From: Paeniglutamicibacter psychrophenolicus
GTDB taxonomy: Bacteria; Actinomycetota; Actinomycetes; Actinomycetales; Micrococcaceae
Assembly (NCBI RefSeq): GCF_030812255.1
Contig: NZ_JAUSSH010000006.1
Span: 170,933-234,932 of the forward strand
DNA length: 64,000 bases
Direction: 5' to 3'
This document shows, in pieces, positions 55,470 to 63,904 of the stretch; the first letter of the stretch is position 1, and every line of letters starts with the position of its first letter. Made by a program: the position numbers and the translations under genes. A model generated the notes under the pieces. That model searched no databases. It was not told where the DNA came from and saw nothing but the letters and a program-made list of their open reading frames with translations.

Positions 55470-56704
55470 GCGTTGGGGCTTTCGCCGGTTCCGGCGCCAC
55501 GGCGGCGCAGCACCGGCTCGGCGCCGTGCACCGATCCGCAACCCAGGGAAGCGCCCGCGCCGCAGCCGGAACCGCAGGCACTTCCGCAGCCGGCGGGTTC
55601 CCTCGCTGCGGCAGGGGCTTCGTCGGCCCGGTGGTGCAGGCGTGCGGCCAGCTCGGCCGGGTCGGTGTCCTCCTGGCCCAGGACCACGTACCCGGAGTCG
55701 GCAATCATCTCCAGGTCGCGGCGCGCATCCTGGCCCTCGGACGTGAGGTAGTCGCCGAGGAACAAGGAGTTTGCCACGGCCAGGGCGGTGGCCTGCAGGG
55801 TGCGCAGGTGCATTTCGCGCCCACCGGCCATGCGCAGCTCGGCGGCGGGCGCGGCCAGGCGGACCAGGGCCAGGATGCGCAGGCACGCCATCGGTGTCAG
55901 GTGCCAGGTCCCGGCCAGCGGGGTGCCGTCGAAGGGCATCAGGAAGTTCACCGGGATCGAGTCGGCATCCAGCTCGCGCAGCGCGAAGACGGCCTCGACG
56001 AGCTGCCCGGGGGTCTCTCCCATGCCCACGATGAGCCCGGAGCACGGGGAGAGCCCTGCGTCCTTGGCCTGCCCGACGGTGTCCACGCGCTCGGCGAAGG
56101 TGTGGGTCGAACAAATCTCCGGGTAGAGGGACTCGGCGGTGTTCAGGTTGTGGTTATAGGCATCGGCCCCGGAGGCGGCGAGCCGTTCGGCCTGGCCCGC
56201 CTTCAGGATTCCGAGGCAGGCGCAGACCTCAACCTGCGGGTGTTCGTCCTTGATCTGGCCGATCATGGTGGCCACGCGGTCCACGTCGCGGTCGCTGGGG
56301 CCCTTGCCGGAGGCGACCATGCACACGCGCGAGGCGCCGCCGGCAATGCCGAGCCCGGCCTGGTGCACGGCCTCGTCGGGCTTGAGCCAGGTGTACTTGA
56401 GGATCTCGGCCTTGGAACCCAGTCGCTGGGAGCAGTAGGTGCAGTCCTCGGGGCAGAGCCCGGATTTGAGGTTGACCAGGTAGTTGACCTTCACGGTGTT
56501 GCCGAAGTGCTTGCGGCGCAGGGTTGAAGCCGCGGCGACCAGCCCGAGGGTGGCCTCGTCCGGGGTTGCCAGCACGGCAAGCGCCTCGTCGGTGGTGAGC
56601 CGGTGTCCGGCATCGATGCGCGCGGCCAGGTCGGTGACGTCCAGGATCCCGGTGGCGGTGGAGCCCGCTGCGGCGGGTGCGGGGAGGGTATTGGTCGTGG
56701 TCAT
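55466..56704 (-). CDS. bioB: Biotin synthase with Cys-rich C-terminal extension
   Basis: 412-residue radical-SAM enzyme that inserts sulfur into dethiobiotin. The CPEDCTYC motif binds the [4Fe-4S] cluster, and GMGETPGQ and [15 protein letters not shown] are family blocks. After the usual end (about 350) comes an extension with [20 protein letters not shown]: five cysteines in about 18 residues, not seen in standard BioB. First gene of the operon, with a strong promoter and two TGAAC-N3-GTTCA boxes. ATG has no strong ribosome site nearby. Confidence 0.93.
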   Translation of the reverse strand: MTTTNTLPAPAAAGSTATGILDVTDLAARIDAGHRLTTDEALAVLATPDEATLGLVAAASTLRRKHFGNTVKVNYLVNLKSGLCPEDCTYCSQRLGSKAEILKYTWLKPDEAVHQAGLGIAGGASRVCMVASGKGPSDRDVDRVATMIGQIKDEHPQVEVCACLGILKAGQAERLAASGADAYNHNLNTAESLYPEICSTHTFAERVDTVGQAKDAGLSPCSGLIVGMGETPGQLVEAVFALRELDADSIPVNFLMPFDGTPLAGTWHLTPMACLRILALVRLAAPAAELRMAGGREMHLRTLQATALAVANSLFLGDYLTSEGQDARRDLEMIADSGYVVLGQEDTDPAELAARLHHRADEAPAAAREPAGCGSACGSGCGAGASLGCGSVHGAEPVLRRRGAGTGESPNA

Positions 56705-56782
56705 GGCGGGGGCCTTCCGGAGGGCGTTTCTCGGCGGTGTCGCCGGGGCCGCGCCATGCTGGGTGCGGCCCCGACGACCAAC

Positions 56783-56795
56783 TGAACACCGTTCA
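56783..56795. promoter_or_regulatory. BioQ-type box 1 (bioB promoter)
   Basis: TGAAC-ACC-GTTCA matches the TGAAC-N3-GTTCA form of BioQ operators in actinobacteria. It lies just downstream of the predicted transcription start of the bio operon. Confidence 0.7.
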
Positions 56796-56809
56796 ATGGT
56801 TTCCGGATC

Positions 56810-56838
56810 ACATTACACGCCAATTGAACACTGTTCAA
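56810..56838 (-). promoter_or_regulatory. bioB operon promoter
   Basis: Minus strand: -35 TTGAAC (56838-56833), 17 bases, -10 TAATGT (56815-56810). The -35 is part of the upstream TGAAC-N3-GTTCA box, so a bound repressor would block it. Confidence 0.7.
56825..56837. promoter_or_regulatory. BioQ-type box 2 (bioB promoter)
   Basis: TGAAC-ACT-GTTCA overlaps the -35 of the bio promoter. Its centre is 42 bases from box 1, four helical turns, consistent with both boxes being on one DNA face. Confidence 0.72.
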
Positions 56839-56905
56839 TCATGTCGGCGCCACATCGATGACCACCGCGATTGGCCGGCATCCCTCCGTCGGCGCCCACC
56901 AACGG

Positions 56906-56967
56906 CAAGGGGCCCGTCCGGGTGGAGCCAAGAACAAATTCCTGGCGCCACCCGGACGGGCCCCTTG
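56906..56967 (-). terminator. 20-bp perfect terminator hairpin
   Basis: CAAGGGGCCCGTCCGGGTGG and CCACCCGGACGGGCCCCTTG pair over 20 bases with a 22-base loop, just after the Rieske ferredoxin stop on the minus strand and before the bioB promoter. It isolates the operon from the ferredoxin gene. No T run. Confidence 0.75.
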
Positions 56968-56978
56968 GGCCACAGTGC

Positions 56979-57317
56979 CTACACGGCCGGGGTGTCGGGG
57001 TAGAGCAGCAGCTCCCCGTCCTGGACCTCGATCTTGTGCGTGCGGGCAGCCACGGTGGCCGGCAGGCACAGTGCGGTGCCGGACTTCAGGCAGAACTTCG
57101 CCGCGTGGACCGGGCATTCGACCTCGGTGCCCTCGATCCAGCCGTCGGCCAACGAAGCGGTCTCGTGGGTGCACTCGTCGTTGATGGCATAAAAGTTCCC
57201 GTCCTCGGCGTGGAACACCGCGATGTCGTCCTTCGTGCCGTTGTCTTCGGACGGAATCACGATGGCTTCGCCTTCATCGATGCTGTCGACGGAACCGATG
57301 TTTATTGCCTCGCTCAT
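56979..57317 (-). CDS. Rieske-type [2Fe-2S] ferredoxin, paralogue of 49166
   Basis: 112 residues. Rieske ligands in DECTHETASL and EVECPVHAAKF (CxH and CxxH). The sequence is similar over its length to the ferredoxin in the biotin operon. The ATG has AGGAGG at seven bases, so the start is firm. Separated from the bio operon by a 20-bp hairpin and with its own upstream region, so expressed separately; it may be the general ferredoxin of this family, with the operon copy a specialised duplicate. Confidence 0.88.
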   Translation of the reverse strand: MSEAINIGSVDSIDEGEAIVIPSEDNGTKDDIAVFHAEDGNFYAINDECTHETASLADGWIEGTEVECPVHAAKFCLKSGTALCLPATVAARTHKIEVQDGELLLYPDTPAV

Positions 57318-57845
57318 GAGGGTGCCTCCTGGTGTGCCCCACCGCCTCCGCGCCTTGCGCGAAAGCGATGGATATAGGAAAAGATGTTGCTCCATCATCC
57401 CGCCTTTCGGCCCACGGCCCAAGCGCCAAGGCCCAATGAGTCCGCCGGGAAGATCCTGCACCCAAATTTCCCAAATACGTTTATATCTTCGGAAAACACT
57501 ACAAAAGATACGGATAAAGTTTTTCAATCATCCCGAACGGCAGCCGAAGAACAGCAGCCATCCGCAACGATAACCGGTGTGAAATCGATTTCCGGCCACC
57601 ATCAGTATCACGATGTCGTAACACCGCTTCTGCCCCGTGATTACGCGGACCAATCGATATCCACATGGTCACAAATCATGAAAAAACCTCCGTATCCCTC
57701 CTCCTTTCCCGAGACGACTGTTAGCGTGAAGGCCTAAGTCTCATCCGTTGCGAGAGGCTCACCAGCCGAGCGCAACGGCCACGTGAACAAGAATGCACAA
57801 ATCGTGTTGCCGGATCTTCTGCGCGACACGTGGATGGAACCTCGC
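57318..57845. other. AT-richer intergenic region between ferredoxin and betaine transporter
   Basis: No gene supported. A plus-strand open frame of 117 codons (57384-57737) lacks ribosome site and family likeness. The region is richer in A/T than its surroundings, with TATATCTTCG and TTTTTCAATC patches, and holds the promoter of the transporter operon; no regulatory site can be named. Confidence 0.55.
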
Positions 57846-59162
57846 ATGAACTCAGCACCAGGGACGGCTTCACCGGCCCTACGTGTCGCCAATGCCTACA
57901 AGGTGTTCGGACGTAGACCCCAAGAAGCTGTGAAGGCCCTCAAGGACGGCAAAACCCGCAAGGATGTGGCCGCGATGGGCACCGCGGCCGTCATTGACGC
58001 CTCGTTTGATGTCAAGCCGGGTGAAATCTTCGTCGTCATGGGACTGTCCGGCTCGGGCAAGTCGACGTTGATCCGGATGCTCAATGGCCTGTGGCCCATG
58101 ACCAGCGGATCGGTCCACATCGGCGACATAGACATTTCCAAGATCTCCGGCAAGCGCCTGCGTGAGGTTCGACAAAAGAGCATTTCGATGGTGTTCCAGC
58201 ACTTCGCCCTGCTCCCGCACCGCACCGTGCTGGAAAATGCCGCCTACGCCCTGGAGATCCAAGGCGTAGACAAGAAGAAGCGCACCGAACTGGCCACCAC
58301 GATGCTCGATACGGTGGGGCTCACCGGCTGGGGAGACAAGTACCCCGGACAGCTCTCCGGCGGCATGCAGCAGCGCGTCGGCTTGGCCCGGGCCTTGTGT
58401 TCGGAAACCGACATCCTGTTGATGGATGAGGCGTTCTCCGCGCTCGACCCGCTGATCCGCCGCGACATGCAGGAACAGCTCGCTTCCCTGCAGGCGGACC
58501 TGGGCAAGACCATCATCTTCATCACCCACGACCTGAACGAGGCCATGTTCCTCGGGGACCGCATTGCGGTGATGCGCGACGGGGAAATCGTGCAGATCGG
58601 CACCCCGGACGAGATCCTCACCTCCCCCGCCAACGACTACGTGGCATCCTTCGTCCGCGACGTGGACCGCACCCGCGTGCTCACGGCCGGCGCTGTCATG
58701 GAGAATCCGCGCGCAGTCGTTTCGATCAGCGGCGGAGCACGCGCTGCCCTGTTGACCATGCGTGGGCAGCTGACCTCCGGCGCGTTTGTCATTGACCGCA
58801 ACCGCAACTTCCGCGGCATCGTCACCGACCGTGAGACCCAAGCCCTTGCCGACCGCGGCGGATCGGATCTCACCGAGATCCTGACCCGGACAGAGGACGC
58901 AATTTCCGCAGACACCCCGCTCAACGACCTCTTTGGCCGCGCAGTGGAAAGCAACACCCCCCTGCCAGTCGTCGATGAGCAGGGACGGCTGGTCGGCGCC
59001 GTGGCCCGGGCAACGTTGTTGGCAGCCTTGGGCAACGTGCCATCCACCACCAGCTCCATGGAGATCCTTGAGCCGGGCCAAACAGCCGGAAGCAACGACG
59101 GCAGCCAGAAACCAGGAATTTTCACCCAGGAGCCATCCGGTGAAGAGGGAGGCACGCTCTAA
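57846..59162 (+). CDS. proV: Glycine betaine/proline ABC transporter, ATP-binding subunit
   Basis: 438 residues. Walker A GLSGSGKST, signature LSGGMQQRVGLARAL, Walker B ILLMDEAFSALDP, and a C-terminal CBS-like region (about 290-400) used for ionic-strength sensing in OpuA/ProV. The start was set at the ATG giving MNSAPG, 13 residues before YKVFGRRPQ; ATG at 57834 and GTG at 57783 are alternatives. The stop overlaps the proW ATG (TAATG). Imports osmoprotectants. Confidence 0.92.
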   Translation: MNSAPGTASPALRVANAYKVFGRRPQEAVKALKDGKTRKDVAAMGTAAVIDASFDVKPGEIFVVMGLSGSGKSTLIRMLNGLWPMTSGSVHIGDIDISKISGKRLREVRQKSISMVFQHFALLPHRTVLENAAYALEIQGVDKKKRTELATTMLDTVGLTGWGDKYPGQLSGGMQQRVGLARALCSETDILLMDEAFSALDPLIRRDMQEQLASLQADLGKTIIFITHDLNEAMFLGDRIAVMRDGEIVQIGTPDEILTSPANDYVASFVRDVDRTRVLTAGAVMENPRAVVSISGGARAALLTMRGQLTSGAFVIDRNRNFRGIVTDRETQALADRGGSDLTEILTRTEDAISADTPLNDLFGRAVESNTPLPVVDEQGRLVGAVARATLLAALGNVPSTTSSMEILEPGQTAGSNDGSQKPGIFTQEPSGEEGGTL

Positions 59163-60007
59163 TGGACGATTTGTTCCGGATTCCCGTCGGCAAGTGGGCG
59201 GAAACAGCCCTCGACTGGATCATCGCCAACCTCGGCGCTTTTTTCGACGGCGTCAAGGCCTTCTTCGCCCAGTTCTATAACGGACTGGACTGGGTCCTGT
59301 CCACACCTCCCTTCTGGGCCGTCATCGTCGTTCTCGCGGCTCTGGCCTTCTGGCTCAAGGGCTGGAAACTGTCATTGGGCACCATCATCGGGTTCCTGCT
59401 GATCTACGGCATGAACCAATGGGACAACGCCATGGATTCGCTGGCCCTGGTGCTCGTGGCGTCCCTGGTGGCAGTGATCATCTCCGTGCCTCTGGGCATA
59501 GCCGCAGCCAAGTCCACGGCCGTTTCCAGCGTCGTCAAGCCTGTCATGGACTTCCTGCAGACCATGCCGGCCTTCGTCTACCTGATTCCGGTGCTTTTGC
59601 TGCTGGGCATCGGACCGGTTCCCGGCATCGTGGCGACCATCGTGTTTGCCCTGGCTCCAGGCGCCCGTTTCACGGAACTGGGCATCCGCTCCGTGGACAG
59701 TGAAGTGGTCGAGGCCGGCCAGGCGTTTGGCGCTTCGCCCATGCGCATCCTGCGCCAGATCCAGATCCCGCTGGCGATGCCCACCATCATGGCGGGCATC
59801 AACCAGATCATCATGCTCTCCCTGTCCATGGTCGTCATTGCCGGCATGGTTGGTGCCGGCGGCCTCGGTGGCGCGGTCTACTCGGCCCTGACCGGGTTGA
59901 ACACTCCGCTCGGTGTGGAATCCGGCCTCGCCGTTGTCATCCTGGCGATCTTCCTCGATCGCATCACTGCTTCGCTGACCCACGTCAAGAAGCACGTCCC
60001 AGCGTAA
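59162..60007 (+). CDS. proW: Glycine betaine/proline ABC transporter permease
   Basis: 281 residues with six helices; EAA-type loop (EVVEAGQAFGASPMRILRQI) contacts ProV. Hydrophilic N-terminal third is typical of ProW. Translation coupled to proV by a TAATG overlap. proX follows after 58 bases with its own site, AAAGG. Confidence 0.93.
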   Translation: MDDLFRIPVGKWAETALDWIIANLGAFFDGVKAFFAQFYNGLDWVLSTPPFWAVIVVLAALAFWLKGWKLSLGTIIGFLLIYGMNQWDNAMDSLALVLVASLVAVIISVPLGIAAAKSTAVSSVVKPVMDFLQTMPAFVYLIPVLLLLGIGPVPGIVATIVFALAPGARFTELGIRSVDSEVVEAGQAFGASPMRILRQIQIPLAMPTIMAGINQIIMLSLSMVVIAGMVGAGGLGGAVYSALTGLNTPLGVESGLAVVILAIFLDRITASLTHVKKHVPA

Positions 60008-60065
60008 CCAGTTCCCCATTTTGCGGCTCCCGCGAAGTCGGGGGCCATCAAGAAAGGCAAATTTC

Positions 60066-60971
60066 ATGAAGAAGAAACTCGTATCATTCATAGCCCTGGC
60101 TGCCGCCTCGGCACTGGCCCTGACCGCCTGCGGATCCGGCGACGCCGGATCGGAAGCCTCTGGCACACCGGGCGGAGACAAGAAGGAACTGACCATTGGC
60201 GTGTTCGCCGGCTGGGACGAAGGCATTGCCGTGTCCAACCTGTGGAAGAGCATCCTCGACAAGGAAGGCTACGATGTCACATTGACCACCGCCGATGCGG
60301 CACCGGTCTTCACGGGCATCACCACCGGCGACTTCGACATGACCATGGATGTCTGGCTTCCGGACACCCACAAAACGTACCTGGAAAAGTACGGCGACAA
60401 GATGCAGGAACTGGGCACCTGGAACGAAAACGCCAAGCTGACAGTTGCCGTGAACAAGGACGCCGACATCACATCCCTGGACGAGCTCGCCAGCAAGGCC
60501 GACATGTTCGACAACCGAATCGTGGGCATCGACCCGGGTGCGGGGTTGACCGCCGCCATGAAGGACCGTGTCATCCCGGAATACGGCCTGGACAAGATGG
60601 AATTCGTGACATCCTCGACCACGGCAATGCTGACCCAGCTGAAGAAGGCAACCACCGACGGGGACAACATCGCGGTGACGCTGTGGCGTCCGCACTGGGC
60701 CTATGACGCGTTCCCGATCAAGGACCTCGAAGACCCCAAGGGCGCCTTGGGTGCAGCCGAGCACATCAGCACCTACGGCAGCCTGACCTTCAAGGACGAC
60801 TTCCCCACCGTTGCCGGCTGGATGAAGGACTTCAAGATGGATGACGAGAAGCTCTTCTCCCTGGAAAACGCCATGTTCAACCAGGACGAGACCCAGGACT
60901 ACGGTCCGATCGTCGAGAAGTGGATCGGCGAAAACCAGGAATGGGTCGATTCGCTGACCGCGAAGAAGTAG
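60066..60971 (+). CDS. proX: Glycine betaine ABC transporter substrate-binding lipoprotein
   Basis: 301 residues: signal peptide with lipobox LTACGS, then an OpuAC/ProX domain with VFAGWDEGIAVSNLWKSIL and aromatic residues (VTLWRPHWAYDAF) that form the cage for trimethylammonium ligands. The ATG follows AAAGGCAAATTTC. Last gene of the operon; a GC-rich hairpin follows. Confidence 0.92.
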   Translation: MKKKLVSFIALAAASALALTACGSGDAGSEASGTPGGDKKELTIGVFAGWDEGIAVSNLWKSILDKEGYDVTLTTADAAPVFTGITTGDFDMTMDVWLPDTHKTYLEKYGDKMQELGTWNENAKLTVAVNKDADITSLDELASKADMFDNRIVGIDPGAGLTAAMKDRVIPEYGLDKMEFVTSSTTAMLTQLKKATTDGDNIAVTLWRPHWAYDAFPIKDLEDPKGALGAAEHISTYGSLTFKDDFPTVAGWMKDFKMDDEKLFSLENAMFNQDETQDYGPIVEKWIGENQEWVDSLTAKK

Positions 60972-60991
60972 CCGCGCAGCACCTGCTCCAG

Positions 60992-61050
60992 GGGCCCGGG
61001 CCCTCCGGGACACCGCTCAACACCGCGTTGTCCTTGGAAGGCCCGGGCCC
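60992..61050 (+). terminator. GC-rich terminator hairpin after proX
   Basis: GGGCCCGGGCC and GGCCCGGGCCC form an 11-bp stem with further pairing inside the 37-base loop. TTCGCC follows; likely terminator of the betaine operon. Confidence 0.55.
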
Positions 61051-61095
61051 TTCGCCGTCTCCGTCCGGTCCTTCCGTGCGGCCGAAGGTGGGCAC

Positions 61096-61101
61096 TAGAC
61101 T
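61096..61101 (+). promoter_or_regulatory. -10 element TAGACT of a leaderless gene
   Basis: TAGACT ends six bases before the ATG of the PQQ-type dehydrogenase, without a ribosome site. Confidence 0.5.
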
Positions 61102-61107
61102 CGGGCC

Positions 61108-62223
61108 ATGACGGCTCATTGGCCCGCGGACGGCCCCCGGATGGATCGCCGCACGGTATTGGCCTTTGGCGGAGCCCTCGGCCTGGCCGCCGTGGCCGGA
61201 TGTTCCCGTCCGCAAAACCCCATCGGCACGGCCACGCCCGGCCCCGTGCCCACCGGCACCGATCCCCGGCGAATGCCCAAGGCCACCGGCCTTGACACCC
61301 CCTGGTCCTTGGTCCGCACCACGGACGGGCGCATCCTGGTCTCCGAGCGCGACACCGCCCGGATCCTGGCGCTCTCCCCCGACGGCGCCCTCGCGCCCCT
61401 GGTGCATTTGCCCCAGGTGGTCGCCGGTGGCGAAGCGGGACTGCTGGGGCTCGAGATCATCGCCGCATCCGGCGGGGCCGAATGGCTCTACGCCTACCTG
61501 GGCACCGAAACCGACAACCGTGTGGTGCGCCTGGAGTTGCGCGGCTCCGGGGTCGGACCGGCCGAAGACATCCTCACCGGCATCCCCCGGGCCAACATCC
61601 ACAACGGCGGGCGCATCAAGAAGGGCCCGGACGGCCTGCTCTACATCGGCACCGGGGACGCCACCGACCAGCAGGCGGCCCAGGATCCGTCCCGGCTCAA
61701 CGGCAAGATCCTGCGCGTCAATCCGGATGGAAGCATCCCGGAGGCCAACCCCTTTGCCGGTTCCCCGGTCTATTCCTACGGGCACCGCAATGTCCAGGGG
61801 CTCGGATGGGATTCGAGGGGCAGGCTGTGGGCCAGTGAGCTGGGCCCGGAGAAGAACGACGAGGTGAACCTGATCGAGCCTGGCAAGAACTACGGGTGGC
61901 CGGAGGTCACAGGGGTCGCCCGCGATGCGCGTTTCGTCGACCCGATCCATGTGTGGCCCAGCCCCGCCGATGCCTCACCAAGTGCGCTGGCCGTTGCCGG
62001 GGACATTGCCTATGTGGCCTGCCTGCGCGGAGAGAGGCTGTGGGAGTTGCCGCTGCCGGACGGTGATCCGCCCGCCGGCGGAACGCTGCCGGGAGCCCGT
62101 GCGTTGCTGTCCGGCCAGGAAGGCCGGCTGCGCGACGTGCTGGTGGTGGGGGATGAATTGTGGGTGGCCACCAACGAGGGCGCGGACTCGAAGATCATCG
62201 CGCTTGAGCTTCCCGTCGCCTAG
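61108..62223 (+). CDS. PQQ-dependent sugar dehydrogenase-like lipoprotein (GSDH family)
   Basis: 371 residues, exported: DRRTVLAFGG suggests a Tat-like signal with lipobox AVAGC. The six-bladed propeller follows, with ERDTARIL, NIHNGGRIKKGPDGLLYIGTGDATD and YSYGHRNVQGLGWD, the conserved blocks of glucose/sorbosone dehydrogenases. It would oxidise a sugar outside the membrane if PQQ is available. A shorter start at ATG 61141 is possible. It ends back to back with the small membrane protein gene. Confidence 0.82.
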   Translation: MTAHWPADGPRMDRRTVLAFGGALGLAAVAGCSRPQNPIGTATPGPVPTGTDPRRMPKATGLDTPWSLVRTTDGRILVSERDTARILALSPDGALAPLVHLPQVVAGGEAGLLGLEIIAASGGAEWLYAYLGTETDNRVVRLELRGSGVGPAEDILTGIPRANIHNGGRIKKGPDGLLYIGTGDATDQQAAQDPSRLNGKILRVNPDGSIPEANPFAGSPVYSYGHRNVQGLGWDSRGRLWASELGPEKNDEVNLIEPGKNYGWPEVTGVARDARFVDPIHVWPSPADASPSALAVAGDIAYVACLRGERLWELPLPDGDPPAGGTLPGARALLSGQEGRLRDVLVVGDELWVATNEGADSKIIALELPVA

Positions 62224-62613
62224 TTACAGGTGGGCCACGATGCCCAGGACCTTGCTGAGGATGAAGCCGGCCACCAGTGCCGCGGCGGTCCAATACAGGA
62301 AGCGCACCTGTGAGCGTGGCTTTTCCAGCTGCCAGGAGCCGGTCTTGTCGTCCCGGTAGTACACCAGGGTCTGGCCGTCGGGCGCCCGGGGGCTTTCCAG
62401 CACCAGCAGTTCGCTGCGGATGGTGCCGTCGGAGGTGTGGAAGACCAGGCATTCCTGGCCCTCGAGTACCGCAATCTCATAGTCGGCGGTCTTCCATCCC
62501 GCATCTCGGCGGCGTTCGGCCAACGCGAAGCCATAGAATCCGGCCGCGGCAATCAGCGCCACCCACCCAATGAGGTCGAGTGCCGGGCCAAGGCTGGTCA
62601 GCAGGTCTTGCAC
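62224..62613 (-). CDS. Small two-helix membrane protein
   Basis: 129 residues: one helix near each end (about 10-30 and 100-125), with a soluble part between (EIAVLEGQECLVFHTSDG). The GTG start has GGATGGGAAC upstream. No known family. The stop is adjacent to the stop of the dehydrogenase gene. Confidence 0.6.
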   Translation of the reverse strand: MQDLLTSLGPALDLIGWVALIAAAGFYGFALAERRRDAGWKTADYEIAVLEGQECLVFHTSDGTIRSELLVLESPRAPDGQTLVYYRDDKTGSWQLEKPRSQVRFLYWTAAALVAGFILSKVLGIVAHL

Positions 62614-62677
62614 GTTCCCATCCTATGGTCTGGAGCTTCCCGGCACAGTATCGGGTTGCCGACGCAACCCGGCGGCC

Positions 62678-63904
62678 CTACCTGCTGAAGGTCCCGAGCA
62701 CCTCGTTCAGCGCCTCGGTGGACGAAGGGTGCGTGAAGATCGAATCGCGCAGCGTGGCCGAGGTGACGCCTTGGCGCATGGCCAGGGCGACCAGGTTGAT
62801 GACTTCCTGCGAGTCCACATGCATCAGGGCCGCGCCAAGGACCAGGTCCGTGTTGGCATCGACCACGAACTTGATGACGCCGCGGGGATCGCCCACAATC
62901 TTGGGCCGCGGCATCGCGGCGATCTCGGCGGCTTTCTTGACGGCGACCTTGATGTCCAGTCCCCGGGCACGGGCCGCCTCCTCGCTGAGCCCGACGCGTG
63001 CCAACGGCGGGGTGGTGAAGATGGTGGAGGGAACTGCGATGCGGTCGGCGGTGGAACGTGTTCCGGCGCCCAGGATCGCATCGGCGACGATCCTGTTGTC
63101 ATCCAGGGAAACGTAGGTGAACTGGGGTCCGCCGTTCACGTCGCCCAGCGCGTACACGCCCTCGGCGGTCGTGCGGAGGTGCTCGTCGACCTTGATGGCC
63201 CCGGAATCCGTGCGCTCGATTCCCGCGGCTGCCAGGTCCAACCCGTCGGTGGCCGGGGTGCGGCCCAGGGCGATGAGCACGGCGTCGGCCTCGATCTCGC
63301 GTGTCTGGCCGTCTTGCACGTAGGAAACCCGGGCGCTGCCGGCGTCCTGTCCGATGCTCTGCACGCTGGCGCCGGTGCGGACCTCGACGCCCACATCCCC
63401 AAGCACGCCGAGAACCTCGGCGGCCACGTCTTCGTCTTCCTTTTTCAGCGCCCGGTGCCCGCGATCCAGCACCGTGACCTTCGAGCCGAAGTGCACAAAC
63501 ATGGATGTGAACTCCGTGCCGACGTATCCGCCGCCGACCACCACCAGGGACTTGGGCAACGGCGCGTGCTGCAGCGTGGTGGAGTCGTGGATCCGCCCGC
63601 CGATGCGCGCGCCGCCGAGGTCCGGGATCTGCGGCACGGCTCCGGTGTTGATGATGATCCGTTTGGCGCCCAGCTCCAGGGTCTCGTCGCCGGCCTGGAT
63701 CCTGATGCGGCGCGGGCCGATGAAGGTGGCCCGCCCGGTGATGGCCATGACCGAATCAAGGTCATCGAGCATGGAGAAGTTCTTGGCCCGCATGGCGGCA
63801 GTGAGCTTGTCCCGGCGCTGTACCGCGGTGTCGAAGTAGCCGGGGTCGAACCCGTTGCCGGTGCGGGTCTCCGAGTCGTGGATCAGGGCCTTGGTGGGAA
63901 CGCA
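62678..63904 (-). pseudogene. RclA/mercuric reductase-type flavin disulfide reductase, N-terminus lost to an IS-like end
   Basis: Reads from CVPTKALIHDSE onward as an FAD-dependent pyridine nucleotide-disulfide reductase: NAD loop VVVGGGYVGTEF, VYALGDVNGG, and the C-terminal THPSSTEAL pair. A complete protein would have about 45 more residues before this, with the FAD loop GxGxxG and the first Cys of the CxxxxC disulfide (YGGTCxxxxC). In the window the frame continues through 63905-64000 but into sequence unlike any reductase. So the gene is truncated at its 5' end, at the second Cys. Not functional as it stands. Confidence 0.75.

Noticed and set aside
56906..56967. Hairpin considered as the inverted repeat of a mobile element
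   Set aside because: It directly follows the ferredoxin stop and there is no transposase or matching distant copy; terminator is simpler.
57384..57737. 117-codon frame before the betaine transporter
   Set aside because: No ribosome site, no recognisable domain, AT-richer promoter-like DNA.
57318..57845. Riboswitch before the betaine operon
   Set aside because: I could not fold a known class, and no conserved core sequence was recognised.
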